64,000 nt of DNA from Candidatus Poribacteria bacterium (GCA_030748495.1 JASMLX010000006.1:20627-84626); one strand, 5' to 3'; shown: positions 48,620 through 58,766, counted from the stretch's first letter. Numbers and translations are program-made. Notes: generated by a model from the sequence alone, not told the origin.

Positions 48620-49768
48620 TTAATCTGGTTTTAAGATTAAAGCTGGATCTTGGCCAACGGCAATCACAGCGGGAATAAAGCTGATAATAGCAGTAAAAAC
48701 AGGGGTGATCAGGATAGACCAAAGGAGTAATACCGGCATGGTCTTCAGGTTATGAGCTGTCACCTGAAAGATTTTCACCCCAAACCAAATGGCAATCCGA
48801 GTTCCGGCGAAGTAACCAACAACAGCCCCTACCAATCCTAGAACTGCCGATCTCCCCAAGAAGAGAAAGCCAATTGGCCACCCTTTGTAGCCAAGTGCTC
48901 GTAAAAGCCCAACTTCAGATCTTCTTTGGCCTGTATTAACGGAAATTAACACCGCCAAGATGAAGCTACAGAGCAGAACGAAAAGCGGAACTAGAAATCG
49001 GGTGTATCTTTCAACCATTCTCCGTTGTTTAGCCCTTGCATCTGCTATTTCACTGACCAGATAGGTTTGAGCTTCGGGAATAATCTTACTCAGTTCCTGT
49101 CGGAGAATGGCTTGTGGATCTTCATCCGCGGTTAAACATAAGCAGTCGATCGCTTTGATCTCATTAATCTGACCTTCCAACTTGAATATTTGTTGAGCAT
49201 CTACCAGAGTTGTAAAGATGCGGACATCGTCTATACTACTTTTTTCAGGCATAATCCGGGCAACGAGAAAATCTTGTCCCGATAGCTGAATTGTATCGCC
49301 GCTCTGGATCGATAGTTGCTTAGCAATTTGGTAGCCGACGTGGGTGGTTTTAAGTTGGATGGGATGGATCATTTTAGGCTTTTTTCGTCCTGGAGGGAAA
49401 AGCTCACCCGATAATCCGGCCACAATAACCGGCATGTTGTCGAGAACCAGTTCTCTTTGCAGGGTTGCGACAAGATGATTATAAGAGATATCTTCCTGTG
49501 CAGCCAATCGGTGTATCACGTCCTCCGAAAAAGTATGAGGCGAGAATCCTTTCAGGTAGAAAGTTCCCATGTCTGTTTCTTTAGGGATAATACGTACATT
49601 AAATCCCATATCTCTCATGATCCGCTTAGTCTCCCGGTAGGAGGCCTCCTGAGTTAAAATTAGAGAAACACTTAACATAACACCGACTGAAACTGCTAGA
49701 ATGCTTGAAATAGTATTCAGCTTTCGGTGTACCATCTCTTTGAAGATCATGTTAGCGATCTGCTTCAA
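48620..49768 (-). CDS. FtsX/MacB-like ABC transporter permease
   Basis: 382 residues starting at TTG 49768, whose codon overlaps the previous stop as TTGA. One N-terminal membrane segment (about 20-40), a periplasmic domain of about 200 residues, then three C-terminal segments with GQRRSEVGLLRALGYKG and VGVML at the start. No FtsX-type ATPase is encoded next to it; the nearest ATPase in the operon is the ModC-like one. It probably works on envelope substrates together with the exported propellers. Confidence 0.85.
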   Translation of the reverse strand: MKQIANMIFKEMVHRKLNTISSILAVSVGVMLSVSLILTQEASYRETKRIMRDMGFNVRIIPKETDMGTFYLKGFSPHTFSEDVIHRLAAQEDISYNHLVATLQRELVLDNMPVIVAGLSGELFPPGRKKPKMIHPIQLKTTHVGYQIAKQLSIQSGDTIQLSGQDFLVARIMPEKSSIDDVRIFTTLVDAQQIFKLEGQINEIKAIDCLCLTADEDPQAILRQELSKIIPEAQTYLVSEIADARAKQRRMVERYTRFLVPLFVLLCSFILAVLISVNTGQRRSEVGLLRALGYKGWPIGFLFLGRSAVLGLVGAVVGYFAGTRIAIWFGVKIFQVTAHNLKTMPVLLLWSILITPVFTAIISFIPAVIAVGQDPALILKPD

Positions 49769-51366
49769 TCCAGTCTCCGTAATTTTAGTGCAATAAACCC
49801 GCCTCCGGCCAAGGCCAAGATTGCGACAACAGATATTGTCACAATCAGATAGCGAGAGGTAGAAAATGATGCTTCGGCTGATTCAACAGCCTCTATTTTA
49901 CCGATACTACTCTGCGGGAGTATAGCCTCAAATCTCTCCTCTTGAAGGGGGAGGGGCAACCGGTTATCGATTACGGTCTCGTCCGAGTTGATGACCTGGT
50001 TATTAGTGACTATTCGCGATTTTGAGGCCTTAATCGAGCTACTGATAGCTTGAGGTAGAGGCATCGATTGGTCTTGATCAGTTTCGGATGTGCTAGATTG
50101 TGTAGAACTCTCCTTGCTATGCCTTGTACTTCCTTGAACCTCAGATTTAGATTTAGACAAATTAGTGGCAAGATCAGTTCTTTGAAGCTGTTGGTCTTTG
50201 GCTATATCGGCCTGATTTACCTGTGTAGAGTTTATAGAATCAGCTGATGCGGTAATCCCTATTGTTTTTTTATCTATCTGTGCCTTCGTGGTTGTCGATG
50301 TAATATCAACGGGTACTTCCTCTGTTAGTTCTATCTCTATATAATCAAACAGTCCAAGCTCACTGCTCCCCGAACCACCACTCTCTAAATTCCCTTGTCT
50401 GAACTCCGATTGAATAGCCGTTCCACCTTTCGCCAAGATTCGTTGCATCTCGGCCATGACCAAGGGGCTTCCGGGGTCAAAACCGAGTTTTTTTACGGCG
50501 AGACTTTGATTCTTTGGTGTCCATTCGTGAGGAATCATTGTTCCTTGCATATAGCTTCGGTCCAACCCACACTCACAGTCTTGCCCGACAAGGTTTAGGA
50601 CTGAGGTCACCTGCATTTGTGTTGCCCCCGGTACAGTAAAGGTATGACCAATCTTCCTACTCCGCCCAAAAACTAACAGAATATAGGCATCATTCTCAGT
50701 CGGGTTGTCAAGTCCTAGACTCCACAGCAGAATTGACTCATTCTGTCGCTGTTCATAAGTGATATGAACGCAGCGAGGTGGATCACCAGCAGACTTCGGT
50801 AGCCTATCCATACTCTGTTTGATATCTGCAATTGAGCCCTTTGCAATTTCTATTGCACGTTGATTAACTTTTTTATCTCTGCCTTCAACCACTAAGACAA
50901 TACTATAAACCTCTGACAACCAGTTGAGAATCTGTTTTCTGGCTGGTGAAGTTATAACTGATGTCATTATGGATTCAAATGAAGAATTGTTCTGTGGTGT
51001 TTTAATTTGTCTAACTCTGTCATCTGGAGAGACTAGCACGAGAGCTGGCAGTTCCTCGATCTCCAGCCGATTCTTGTACTTAATCGCTGAATGATTCGGT
51101 GTCGTTACAGGATCAACTCTCTTTGCCTCCACATTAGCATAAATGAAATTCAAGGTCGCAACTTGTAGAAAGTCATCCGCTGTTGCGTTATCCTGGTTCC
51201 AGTTTGAAAAAAGGTAAAGTTGATAAGGACGCAGATCTAAATCGACAAAACCCACATCACGAATAGAATATTTACATGCTTCAGCAATATGCGAACCCAA
51301 AAAAAACATGATTAGTATCAGGGGTACTATGAGATACTTGTCAGATAAGCCTAACGCCCACCGCAC
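49765..51366 (-). CDS. Membrane-anchored exported protein of unknown function
   Basis: 533 residues from GTG 51366, chosen for GGAG 9 nt upstream (a longer frame from GTG 51453 has none). The N-terminus is a signal (LIVPLILIMFFLGSHIAEAC), the cleaved product would begin CKYSIRDVGFVDL. The body has no family I recognise; notable are QDCECGLDRSYMQG and HEWTPKNQ. A low-complexity Ser/Thr/Gln-rich stretch (about 400-470) leads to a C-terminal membrane segment (ISVVAILALAGGGFIALKL) and a short basic end. Stop overlaps the FtsX-like start. Confidence 0.7.
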   Translation of the reverse strand: MRWALGLSDKYLIVPLILIMFFLGSHIAEACKYSIRDVGFVDLDLRPYQLYLFSNWNQDNATADDFLQVATLNFIYANVEAKRVDPVTTPNHSAIKYKNRLEIEELPALVLVSPDDRVRQIKTPQNNSSFESIMTSVITSPARKQILNWLSEVYSIVLVVEGRDKKVNQRAIEIAKGSIADIKQSMDRLPKSAGDPPRCVHITYEQRQNESILLWSLGLDNPTENDAYILLVFGRSRKIGHTFTVPGATQMQVTSVLNLVGQDCECGLDRSYMQGTMIPHEWTPKNQSLAVKKLGFDPGSPLVMAEMQRILAKGGTAIQSEFRQGNLESGGSGSSELGLFDYIEIELTEEVPVDITSTTTKAQIDKKTIGITASADSINSTQVNQADIAKDQQLQRTDLATNLSKSKSEVQGSTRHSKESSTQSSTSETDQDQSMPLPQAISSSIKASKSRIVTNNQVINSDETVIDNRLPLPLQEERFEAILPQSSIGKIEAVESAEASFSTSRYLIVTISVVAILALAGGGFIALKLRRLD

Positions 51367-51536
51367 TAAAAATAACTCCAATTGACCAGATGGGTAGCCA
51401 CGATTTTTCTTTTGGTTCCTTGTAGATGAAGAATTAGCGTCAAATAGCAACACAAGATTTTTTTAAACTTCCAACCGCCGGCCAAACTGAGATCTCTTTA
51501 GTAGAACTGAAACTGAAAGCTCCGTTATTTAGAAGT

Positions 51537-52565
51537 TTAAAACTTCACCGAATCCCAGTAATTTTTTTGTGAAATGTAGCTCTTCAAATCTTCTTGGCGC
51601 TTCAAGACGTCCCTTAGCTTTTCGGCCTTCTGGGCTTCGGACATTCGGGGATGGTTTTCGATTGTGATTTTTTCTTTGGCTAGTTGCAGTTCTCTGACCC
51701 TGATCAATTGATCGTTGTTGGAATCCATGAATGGTCCCCAACCAGGACCGATTTCCTTGAGAATTTCCATCTCTTTTTCGGCTTCAGGCCCATATCGACC
51801 AAAGGCTAAAAAGACGCCTTTAATTTTCGCTTTCCACTCTTTGGATAGTCCCTTATGCCAAACCATTGGGTCACTTGGGAGTATAGGGCTTTTCCAAATG
51901 ATCCGAATCTTGCCTGTCTTGTCCGGATGATTCTGAAAAAATAGCCTCAACGATTCGTCATTATTGGTCGCAAAATCGACCTGCTGGGTGGCAACTGAAA
52001 CACAGTTCATTTCGTGATTGGCATTTCGAGTCCGTTTAAAGTGCTTTTTGGGATCTATTCCTCTAGGTGACCAAAGATAGTAACTCGGAACCAAGTAACC
52101 GGAAGTACTATTTGGATCACCGTTGCCGAAAGAGAGCTCTTTTCCATCTCGAATGATTTCTTCAATAGTTTGATAAGGGCTATCCTTTGATACGATGATG
52201 ACAGAATGATAACCAGAAGTGCCATCGGCGTCTGTTACCTCTGCAAAGACTTCGCCGTGTGCGCGGTCGACGGCCTCCATTCCGGATTTATTTCCAAACC
52301 AAGCAACGTGGACTTTGCCAAATCGCATGGCTTCGATGATACCTGCGTAGTCTTGCGCAAAAAAGGATTTAGTTGGAATATTTAAATTTTTTTCCAGTTG
52401 TCTCAGGAGAGGATCAAACCACTTTTTGAGGTTGCTACGAGACTCGGTGGCGATAATACCAAAAGAGAGTGTCTCAACCTCCTCAATTTTTTCGGCCCGA
52501 CTGGCTAAGGAACTTACCAACAGTAGGCTAAGGCCTATAATTAAGTTTTTTGCCAAGCGATCCAC
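51537..52565 (-). CDS. PhnD-like phosphate/phosphonate-type periplasmic binding protein
   Basis: About 342 residues from GTG 52565, with AAGGGG upstream; the longer reading from 52667 would add an N-terminus before the signal peptide. The export signal is LAKNLIIGLSLLLVSSLAS. The PBP2 fold matches PhnD-like proteins (SFGIIATESRSNLKKWF, MRFGKVHVAWFGNKSGM, SFGNGDPNSTSGYLVP). No PhnC/PhnE partners lie in the window, so it may serve the ModBC-like transporter or another one. It is the first gene of the operon. Confidence 0.85.
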   Translation of the reverse strand: MDRLAKNLIIGLSLLLVSSLASRAEKIEEVETLSFGIIATESRSNLKKWFDPLLRQLEKNLNIPTKSFFAQDYAGIIEAMRFGKVHVAWFGNKSGMEAVDRAHGEVFAEVTDADGTSGYHSVIIVSKDSPYQTIEEIIRDGKELSFGNGDPNSTSGYLVPSYYLWSPRGIDPKKHFKRTRNANHEMNCVSVATQQVDFATNNDESLRLFFQNHPDKTGKIRIIWKSPILPSDPMVWHKGLSKEWKAKIKGVFLAFGRYGPEAEKEMEILKEIGPGWGPFMDSNNDQLIRVRELQLAKEKITIENHPRMSEAQKAEKLRDVLKRQEDLKSYISQKNYWDSVKF

Positions 52566-52897
52566 GATTGCAATATCCCCTTCTCGGTACTTAATGCGGT
52601 ATAGTTGATCAAAGGTAGCGGACGAATTCAGCATGATTGTACCGTTATATTGGCATTTTAAACACAAATGTAATTTGGGTCTGTTGCGTCATTCTGTCCC
52701 TGGATTTGAACGATCGGCCGTCAAGTCGAGTAGTATAGCACAATAACAGAGTATTGACTAATTCCTATGAAGATTAACTAGAATAGTAAGAGGCTAATGT
52801 AGTATCATCAATTTTGAAGGGCATTTTGGTATGGATGTCCTACGACTTCATGGTCCATAGAACCAATCAGATTGATTTCGTAATGGAGAAAATCAAC

Positions 52898-53767
52898 ATG
52901 ACATTTACTCGTTTGACAATCATGGCTTTTCTAAGCCTATTTATTGTTTGGTCTTCAGCCTTAGCGGGCGATACCCTCTTGCAAGAAAACTTCAACGGCG
53001 TAGCTCTTGGAGATAGTGTAGATGAAGGAAATGGTCAAGGGGCTAAGGGCACCGCTGTTTGGAGCAAGAAAGGGCCAAAAGGATGGACAGTCGAGAACGA
53101 TTTCACCAAAAAAGGGGCTGACGACTTACCGGCAGGGCTTGGTATTGAAGAGTGGACTGGCTGGGGCTTTGCTAAGCTTGAGTGGTGGGTTCAAACCGCA
53201 GGTGATCAGGGACGTGCGCTTTGGAAAAAAGCGGATGGTGTTGTCGCTATCGCAGACCCTGATGAATGGGACGATGAAAAGAAAGATGACAAAAGTCCCG
53301 ACGATTATGTGAAGTATAATTCCTATCTCCGCACACCTTCTATTGATCTCGGTGCTGTTAAAGCCAATTCGGTCAAACTGGCTTTCGACTCCTCCTTCCG
53401 GATGGAAAAGAACCAAGACTTCGAACTTCGCGCTGCATTCGACGGGGCCAAACCAATTGTCTTAATGCACTTGACCTCTGACGATGCTAAGGATTCTATC
53501 GCCATAGTAACCTACCATGGTGGGAAAACCGAAAAGAAACCCACTGGTGATGCCAAAGAAGCCGATGTCGATTTCCCGGTCAGCATCGATATTCCGAATC
53601 CGAATGGTGCTAAATCAATGATCATTACCTGGGCCATGTTAGATGCTGACAACGACTGGTGGTGGGCCATCGATAATGTCGTTGTGGAGGGTACTCTCGG
53701 TGGTACTGCTGTCGAGCCAGGTAATAAACTGAGCGCATCTTGGGGGGCTATTAAGACTGCCAGGTAA
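52898..53767 (+). CDS. Secreted protein of unknown function with shared C-terminal tail
   Basis: 289 residues from ATG 52898, chosen for GGAGA 8 nt upstream; ATG 52883 and a longer frame from 52814 are alternatives. A signal peptide (RLTIMAFLSLFIVWSSALA) is followed by a jelly-roll-like beta domain (LLQENFNGVALGD, YLRTPSIDLGAVKANSVKL, WWWAIDNVVVEG), typical of surface beta-sandwich domains. The C-terminus VEPGNKLSASWGAIKTAR resembles the tail of the LamG protein at 13008. It is divergent from the minus-strand operon. Confidence 0.78.
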   Translation: MTFTRLTIMAFLSLFIVWSSALAGDTLLQENFNGVALGDSVDEGNGQGAKGTAVWSKKGPKGWTVENDFTKKGADDLPAGLGIEEWTGWGFAKLEWWVQTAGDQGRALWKKADGVVAIADPDEWDDEKKDDKSPDDYVKYNSYLRTPSIDLGAVKANSVKLAFDSSFRMEKNQDFELRAAFDGAKPIVLMHLTSDDAKDSIAIVTYHGGKTEKKPTGDAKEADVDFPVSIDIPNPNGAKSMIITWAMLDADNDWWWAIDNVVVEGTLGGTAVEPGNKLSASWGAIKTAR

Positions 53768-54889
53768 GTTTCATACAACTAGTAAATCCAGCAGACTGTT
53801 TAGGAGAAGCCTGACCATTGTAGGTGGTGAAAGAATCGCCTTCGAAAATGGCTGATTACGGAACATACCGAGTGCTTTATTGATATGCCAAAATGCAGGT
53901 AGAATTGTGGTCCAATCCAATCGTGTCGGTGCAAGTTCTTATTATCCATAATTCAAAATCCCTACTGGTATGAAACGAGAACAAGGCACGTAGCTGATGG
54001 AATCAAGTGGAAAAGGAACTCTTGAGGGAGTTGCCTTAGAGTAGTCGAAGAAGGAACAGCTTTAGATGTTCCCATTCTTGACTTACATCCCCGCCCCATG
54101 CTTTTTTCGCCAGCTACGTTTCGGATACTAGGTCGTCAGGCGGGCGCTTCGAAAAACCTTTGAAATCGTAATCCACATTTGGTCGTTACCGCAGTGGCAC
54201 AACTCCTACAATGTCGAATGGCGAGATCAAGGTGACGGTAACTTTCGATAACCAACGTTATCTACCAGATATCAGATCGGTTTCTGGGTGCTTGGCTAGC
54301 ACCTGCTTACTAGACACGCAGATTACCCCAGCGTATTCGCTAAACAGTCAGAAACGAAGTACCTCGCCTAGTGTTTGTACGTACTTGCAGGCGTTCCTCT
54401 CGAGTCCGGTCACCATACGGTTAAATGCCGCATAGCAATCTTCACCGGCTATTTATCCTAGATTCAATAGTCTAGATTCAAATAGTCTTAGGTGCAACAA
54501 GTAATGTTTCCCGCCAAATACTTGGTTAGATGGCCCGGTGATAGATGTTTTGAACCCGAATCTTTTAGCCGGTCGCTCGTTTAATCTTTCCATCACGTAG
54601 ATTAATCTCTTCTGCGCTAATTGTCCTAAAGTCTCTTTTTTGAGGGAGGTATCGATATATCAGACCATTGGTAATTTCGTGCTACCATGCTGTCATCCTC
54701 CTGGTAGCCGCCGGCTCCACGGGTCGCTTCAGCTTCGAAGCAAATGCCAAAGCCAAACCAATGGTAATGCGAATGGTACACCAACCGCATGCACTGGCTG
54801 CGGCTCCGGGCTAGCGCAGCGCCGACGCCGACCTTGTCAAGGTAGAGGGGGAGTGGGTGCGGTGGTAGCAAGACCTGCAAAGTGACCGC
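53768..54889. other. Decayed intergenic region, no recognised gene
   Basis: About 1.1 kb. Short open frames are present but none has a ribosome-binding site or family similarity I can name. Around 53920-54120 some codons look like the end of an IS605-type TnpB but this was not convincing. Composition becomes more GC-rich from about 54680. Confidence 0.45.
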
Positions 54890-55712
54890 CACTCATGCAT
54901 GTACCCGGTAGTCCACCCGCCGTCGCGTTGCACTGCCGGCCCGGGCCGGTAGCGTCTCGCACGTCCTACTTCATGTGCTGACTTGGCGGCGACTAGGGTT
55001 TTCTCCGCGGTTGGGCTCGGACCGCAGCGGCTAACGGAGGACGATGGCTGGCACATTGACGAATGGGCAGCCGGCGTCACGAGCCGCATCCGTGGACACA
55101 GCTTTCGGGATTCCAGAGGGCGACCGGTTCGAGGAGTACCGGCAGGAGATCATCTCTGTCCATCCGAAGGTAGCGGAGGTTTCCCGTGCGAGCCACATCT
55201 GGGACTACTTTCTGGACATGCAAGACCCAGGGGAAACGTTTGGCCCTCTGATGGCGGAGGGCCAAGACGACCAAGAGTGCCTGTTAGCGTCGTACTTGGA
55301 GTTGGGCGCGCTTGTCTGCATACACCCGGTCACGGCACGTATCATGACAACGCACGGTGACTTCCACCACGGCAACATCCTAGACGCAGCCGGCCGCCAG
55401 CTACTGTGCGTTGGCTTCGAGGGCACGTGCGTAAGCCAAGCATCTGTTTTTGCGGGATGGACCGCCAATACCGCCGACGCTGGGCAGCGGATCACACGGC
55501 ACGGCGTGGTCATTCCGCCACAGGACGAGAGGCGAAGTGTCCCACCTTATCGGGCTGTGGAGGAGATTCGTCGCAGAGATATGTGGCACAGCAGCACTGC
55601 AGGAGGAGTTGGGGCCAACGGCCGGACGGTGGTGGGGTCGCAAGGCCGAATAGGTAAACAGCAAATAAAGAAAGTACGAATAACCCGCGGTCAGTACACT
55701 GACAATGGTTGA
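54890..55712 (+). pseudogene. Kinase-like (APH/choline kinase family) remnant, GC-rich
   Basis: In one frame, RVFSAVGLGPQRLTEDDGWH then IDEWAAG resembles the hinge region of choline kinase/APH-type proteins. After a frame change near 55045, the catalytic-loop motif HGDFHHGNIL appears, followed by CVGFEGTCVSQASVFAG where the family expects a DFE or DFG-like metal-binding Asp; here it is Gly. The ends do not match a complete protein. The region is clearly more GC-rich than its surroundings, suggesting foreign DNA. The assignment is by motif only. Confidence 0.4.
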
Positions 55713-56189
55713 TGATAGCGGCTGTACCTAGCCGCAGGCTTGGCAACCAAATTTAGTCTACCCTCGGCGATCGAATGGACGCTTCATGAACCGTAGCGTT
55801 GGTCCTTCGAAATACTCCAGCCAACTCCGGAGCCTGCCGCTGCCACTGGTGAGGACGCACAGCGAAACAGGAACCGGAATAGGAGTGTTTGTCAGTCTTT
55901 TCGGCAGCCAAAATCGAGTTGATAACTTGATGTGCCTGTTAAGGATCTCTAGAACCGCTGTAGACCAACTGCAGAATCTGCTGTAAATGCTCTCGATGTG
56001 TTCATAATTGGAACTACTTTGGTCTTTGCGGTGCTTGTTGCCTCTATGCTGATAAGTGTGACATCGGTGTGAGGATAATTCTATCGATATTTTTAGTTGG
56101 AAGGCTTTCAATACTTTGTTAATCAATACTCCATTAATCCTATGTCTGGGCAATTTAGGCATTGACAGCGATACAGCATAATGACCTAT

Positions 56190-56800
56190 ATATTCGAGCT
56201 CAGGAACGATGACCGATGTTTTGGATATTGCCTTCTTCATCACCAAAACAATTCCAAGCCTCACCACCAGCATCAACGATTTGGTTATAGTTTTTGAAAC
56301 AGATATTTGGGAGGCCAATTTTCCTCAACTTTTAACTGTTGCCCGACCTGCTCCATTGGGTTGAACTCAGGAGAATAGGGTGGGAGAGGTAGTATAGAAA
56401 TATTTTAGGTGTGACCAGAGCTTCAGTGGTGTGCCAACTAGCCCTATCTATCACCATGATGGCATGATAGCTACCTTCAACTCGCTCGGAGATTTGATTG
56501 AAATAGAGTTGCATCATGCCGGTGTTTGTTTCTGGTAGAACCAAACACCGGCATGATCTTTATCCAGTCAAGTAGCAGCCAAAACATTCTGTGGAAATAA
56601 ACTGTTGGGTCCGATGACTCTCGGGCTTGTGCCTTTTGTGGCCCATTGTCTGGCTAAGCTTGCCTGCTGACGGACAATTTGGCTTTCATCTTGCCACCGT
56701 ACTTCGAGAGGGTCGTTCTGAATTTGTTTTTTTATCTTTTCGACTTCATCGAGGAAGAGGTGTAGAAGCCACTATCTGAATCATTATAATTGAACTTGTC
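56190..56800 (-). pseudogene. IS630-family transposase remnant
   Basis: On the minus strand the pieces EVRWQDESQIVRQQASLARQ, VLPETNTGMMQLYFNQISER and HAIMVIDRASWHTTEALVTP, then SPEFNPMEQVGQQLK in another frame, follow the order of an IS630 DDE transposase (Asp in QDES, Asp in VIDRASWH, Glu in NPMEQV). A stop near 56570 and frame changes near 56560 and 56400 inactivate it. The DNA-binding N-terminus is not seen. Confidence 0.75.
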
Positions 56801-56845
56801 GGTCAGTAACGGCTGAATATTTTTGGCCGTTATGGGCCCACCTTT

Positions 56846-56876
56846 GATTGAACTTGCATGTTATGCAAGTTCAATC
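56846..56876. repeat. Perfect 14-bp inverted repeat with 3-nt loop
   Basis: GATTGAACTTGCAT (56846-56859) and its exact complement ATGCAAGTTCAATC (56863-56876) surround GTT. It lies between the IS630 and IS982 remnants and may come from an element end. Confidence 0.7.
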
Positions 56877-57059
56877 TTGAAGTCTTCCTCTTTTTCGGGG
56901 AGTAACCTGGGTTTCCGACCTCGATTTTCTCTCTCGATGAGTCCTTCAGAGTCAAATTCAACACCAGCATCTACTCATGAAGGCAACGTTTTCTCTTTGG
57001 CCAATACCATCCTTGAAACTTTTGTTTAAGAGATGTCAGGCCAGTAATTTAATCTTACA

Positions 57060-57290
57060 TTTTGGGCCCAAGCTCAACCTTTCAGGAGGCAGCGAAAACA
57101 GGTTAATTCCACTTGGAGATAAATTTTTTCCAAGCCAGAGATTGATCATTGAAACAATAAATGGTCAGCTTAAAAATATCTGTGATATTGAACGCTCCAG
57201 ACGGCGGAGTCCAGTCAATTTTATGGTCAACCTAATAGCGGAACTTATTTCTGACACTTGGAAGGTGAAGAAACCTTCTATTAAAACGCC
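57060..57290 (+). pseudogene. IS982-family transposase C-terminal remnant
   Basis: NRLIPLGDKFFPSQRLIIET, INGQLKNICDIERSRRRSPV and NFMVNLIAELISDTW match the C-terminal part of IS982 transposases (RaiIEtvNdqLKNi...RHRS..NF.vNLlagLiaY). The preceding codons to about 56977 are open but less recognisable, and the N-terminal catalytic part is missing. Confidence 0.75.
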
Positions 57291-57475
57291 TCAGAACACC
57301 CTCATAGCTCTGTGAGAGGTAAAAAAGCCGAACTGAGGTTATTTACTCTCCTTCGGTTCATCAAGGGCGATCTAAAACGTAAAGTGCTGCTGCCAGGTAG
57401 TATAGAGGCACGAGACAGATGGTATAAAACCCGAAAAAAGATCCGGACTAGAAAAATGAAATCCGTTCCAGACAG

Positions 57476-58095
57476 ACACCATATATCCGACCAAGTATTT
57501 CCGTTATTGGAGCCACTATCACCTAGACCAAGGGGCGCCTGAGTAGCAGAATAATCCTCCATTGGTAAATAGGCTCTGTTGCATCTTCAGCACCGGGGTA
57601 GCGTGGCCGGATTGAACTGAAAGGTGTAGGGGGTAGAGCAATAGCTGGCGTCGAGTGATTAGCTGTAGAAATCAAGGTGTCGGGGAACAATTAGCCAATA
57701 AGTGGTAATGATAGAGACCGGTCATCTCAAGATTCACCTACCTACGGCGACGGCAAAAGGAAATCAGCAGATGAGTTGGACCAAAGGGGGCTCGGCACTA
57801 AATTAGATTTGGCCTTGGTTCAGAATGGTTGGCCGATCTGAGCGATGATTACGGCAGGGACAACCACAGATTGCTCTTAAACTAAAGATCTGAAACCAGG
57901 AGTTCAGGCTCAGCATTTACTGACCGGATCGGGGTTACAATAGCTAGGCTATTCTCTTCCAAAAGCAGATCAAGTTGAGATGCGGCCGGTTATTCGGCCA
58001 AAGAAAAAGAGAGAGTACCGGCGATATGACAACCCAGATTGAAACCAAAGGCCAAAGGCGGTAGAGAACCGAAAATGCGTTCCGGCATCCTTAAA
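57476..58095 (+). pseudogene. IS5-family transposase remnant with many frame changes
   Basis: Pieces in order: HHISDQVFPLLEPLSPRPRG, RLCCIFSTGVAWPD, an ADE/QMSWTKGG segment near 57770, LGTKLDLALVQNGWP, AMITAGTTTDCS, DLKPGVQAQHLLTGSG, and MRPVIRPKKKREYRRYDN. This is the order of an IS5-type transposase with N-terminal DUF4096. Stops and frameshifts are scattered throughout, so it is long dead. Confidence 0.7.
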
Positions 58096-58307
58096 CGGTG
58101 AGATGTAATGGCCACAGGTGAGAGTAGAAATTCAGACTCTTTTTTAGCCACCATTCATCTAGGGTGTCTATTCTTCTGGGCGACTCGTGACTACGTCATG
58201 TGGGGGACTGGTAGGCTTTATCCGATTTAAGAAGCAGGAATTGGAAGCCCAAAGAGCCAAAAAAGGCAAATAGAGTTTTTATTTAGGAGTTACTTCCTAT
58301 ATTCTTC

Positions 58308-58766
58308 TTTTTCGACTTTGTCAAAAGCACCACCCTGTCGTTATCCACGACGATGCTAAACATTAGGGCTTTGCAGAAATCCCTAAAAGAAGTAAAGAAA
58401 GTGAATAAGGCAATAGAAAAAGCCTTTGCTACATTTCCAAATATACTACAAAGTGTTAATGGGTTAGGACCGGTATGATCCGCTGGAATTTACGCTGAAA
58501 TCGGAGATATTCGGCGCTTTGCTTCAGATTCGCAACTGGCTAAATTCGCTGGGTTCGCTTGGAAACGGAAACCATCAGGAGAATTTGAGGTACAGGAAAC
58601 GCAAATGATAAAAGCCGCTAATACCCACCTTCGATATTACCTCATCGAAGCGGCAAACTGCTTAGGACTTTATAACGATGGATATCGAGTTTATTACTAC
58701 AAAAAGCACTTGAAGGTGAGGAAACATCAGCATAAACGGATATTTGCAAGCAACATGGAAAGCTGA
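58308..58766 (+). pseudogene. IS110-family transposase C-terminal remnant
   Basis: NGLGPV is followed by a TGA stop, then SAGIYAEIGDIRRFASDSQL, AKFAGFAWKRKPSGEFE and HLRYYLIEAANCLGLYNDGY: the Transposase_20 domain of IS110 elements. The N-terminal DEDD part is missing and the end stops early after HKRIFASNMES. Confidence 0.75.

Noticed and set aside
53920..54120. Codons resembling the end of an IS605-type TnpB (NRVGAS... near 53920)
   Set aside because: Stops are frequent and no zinc-finger cysteines or RuvC motif could be found.
55758..56318. 186-codon open frame on the minus strand
   Set aside because: It overlaps the IS630 remnant in another frame at its start and has no family or ribosome-binding site.
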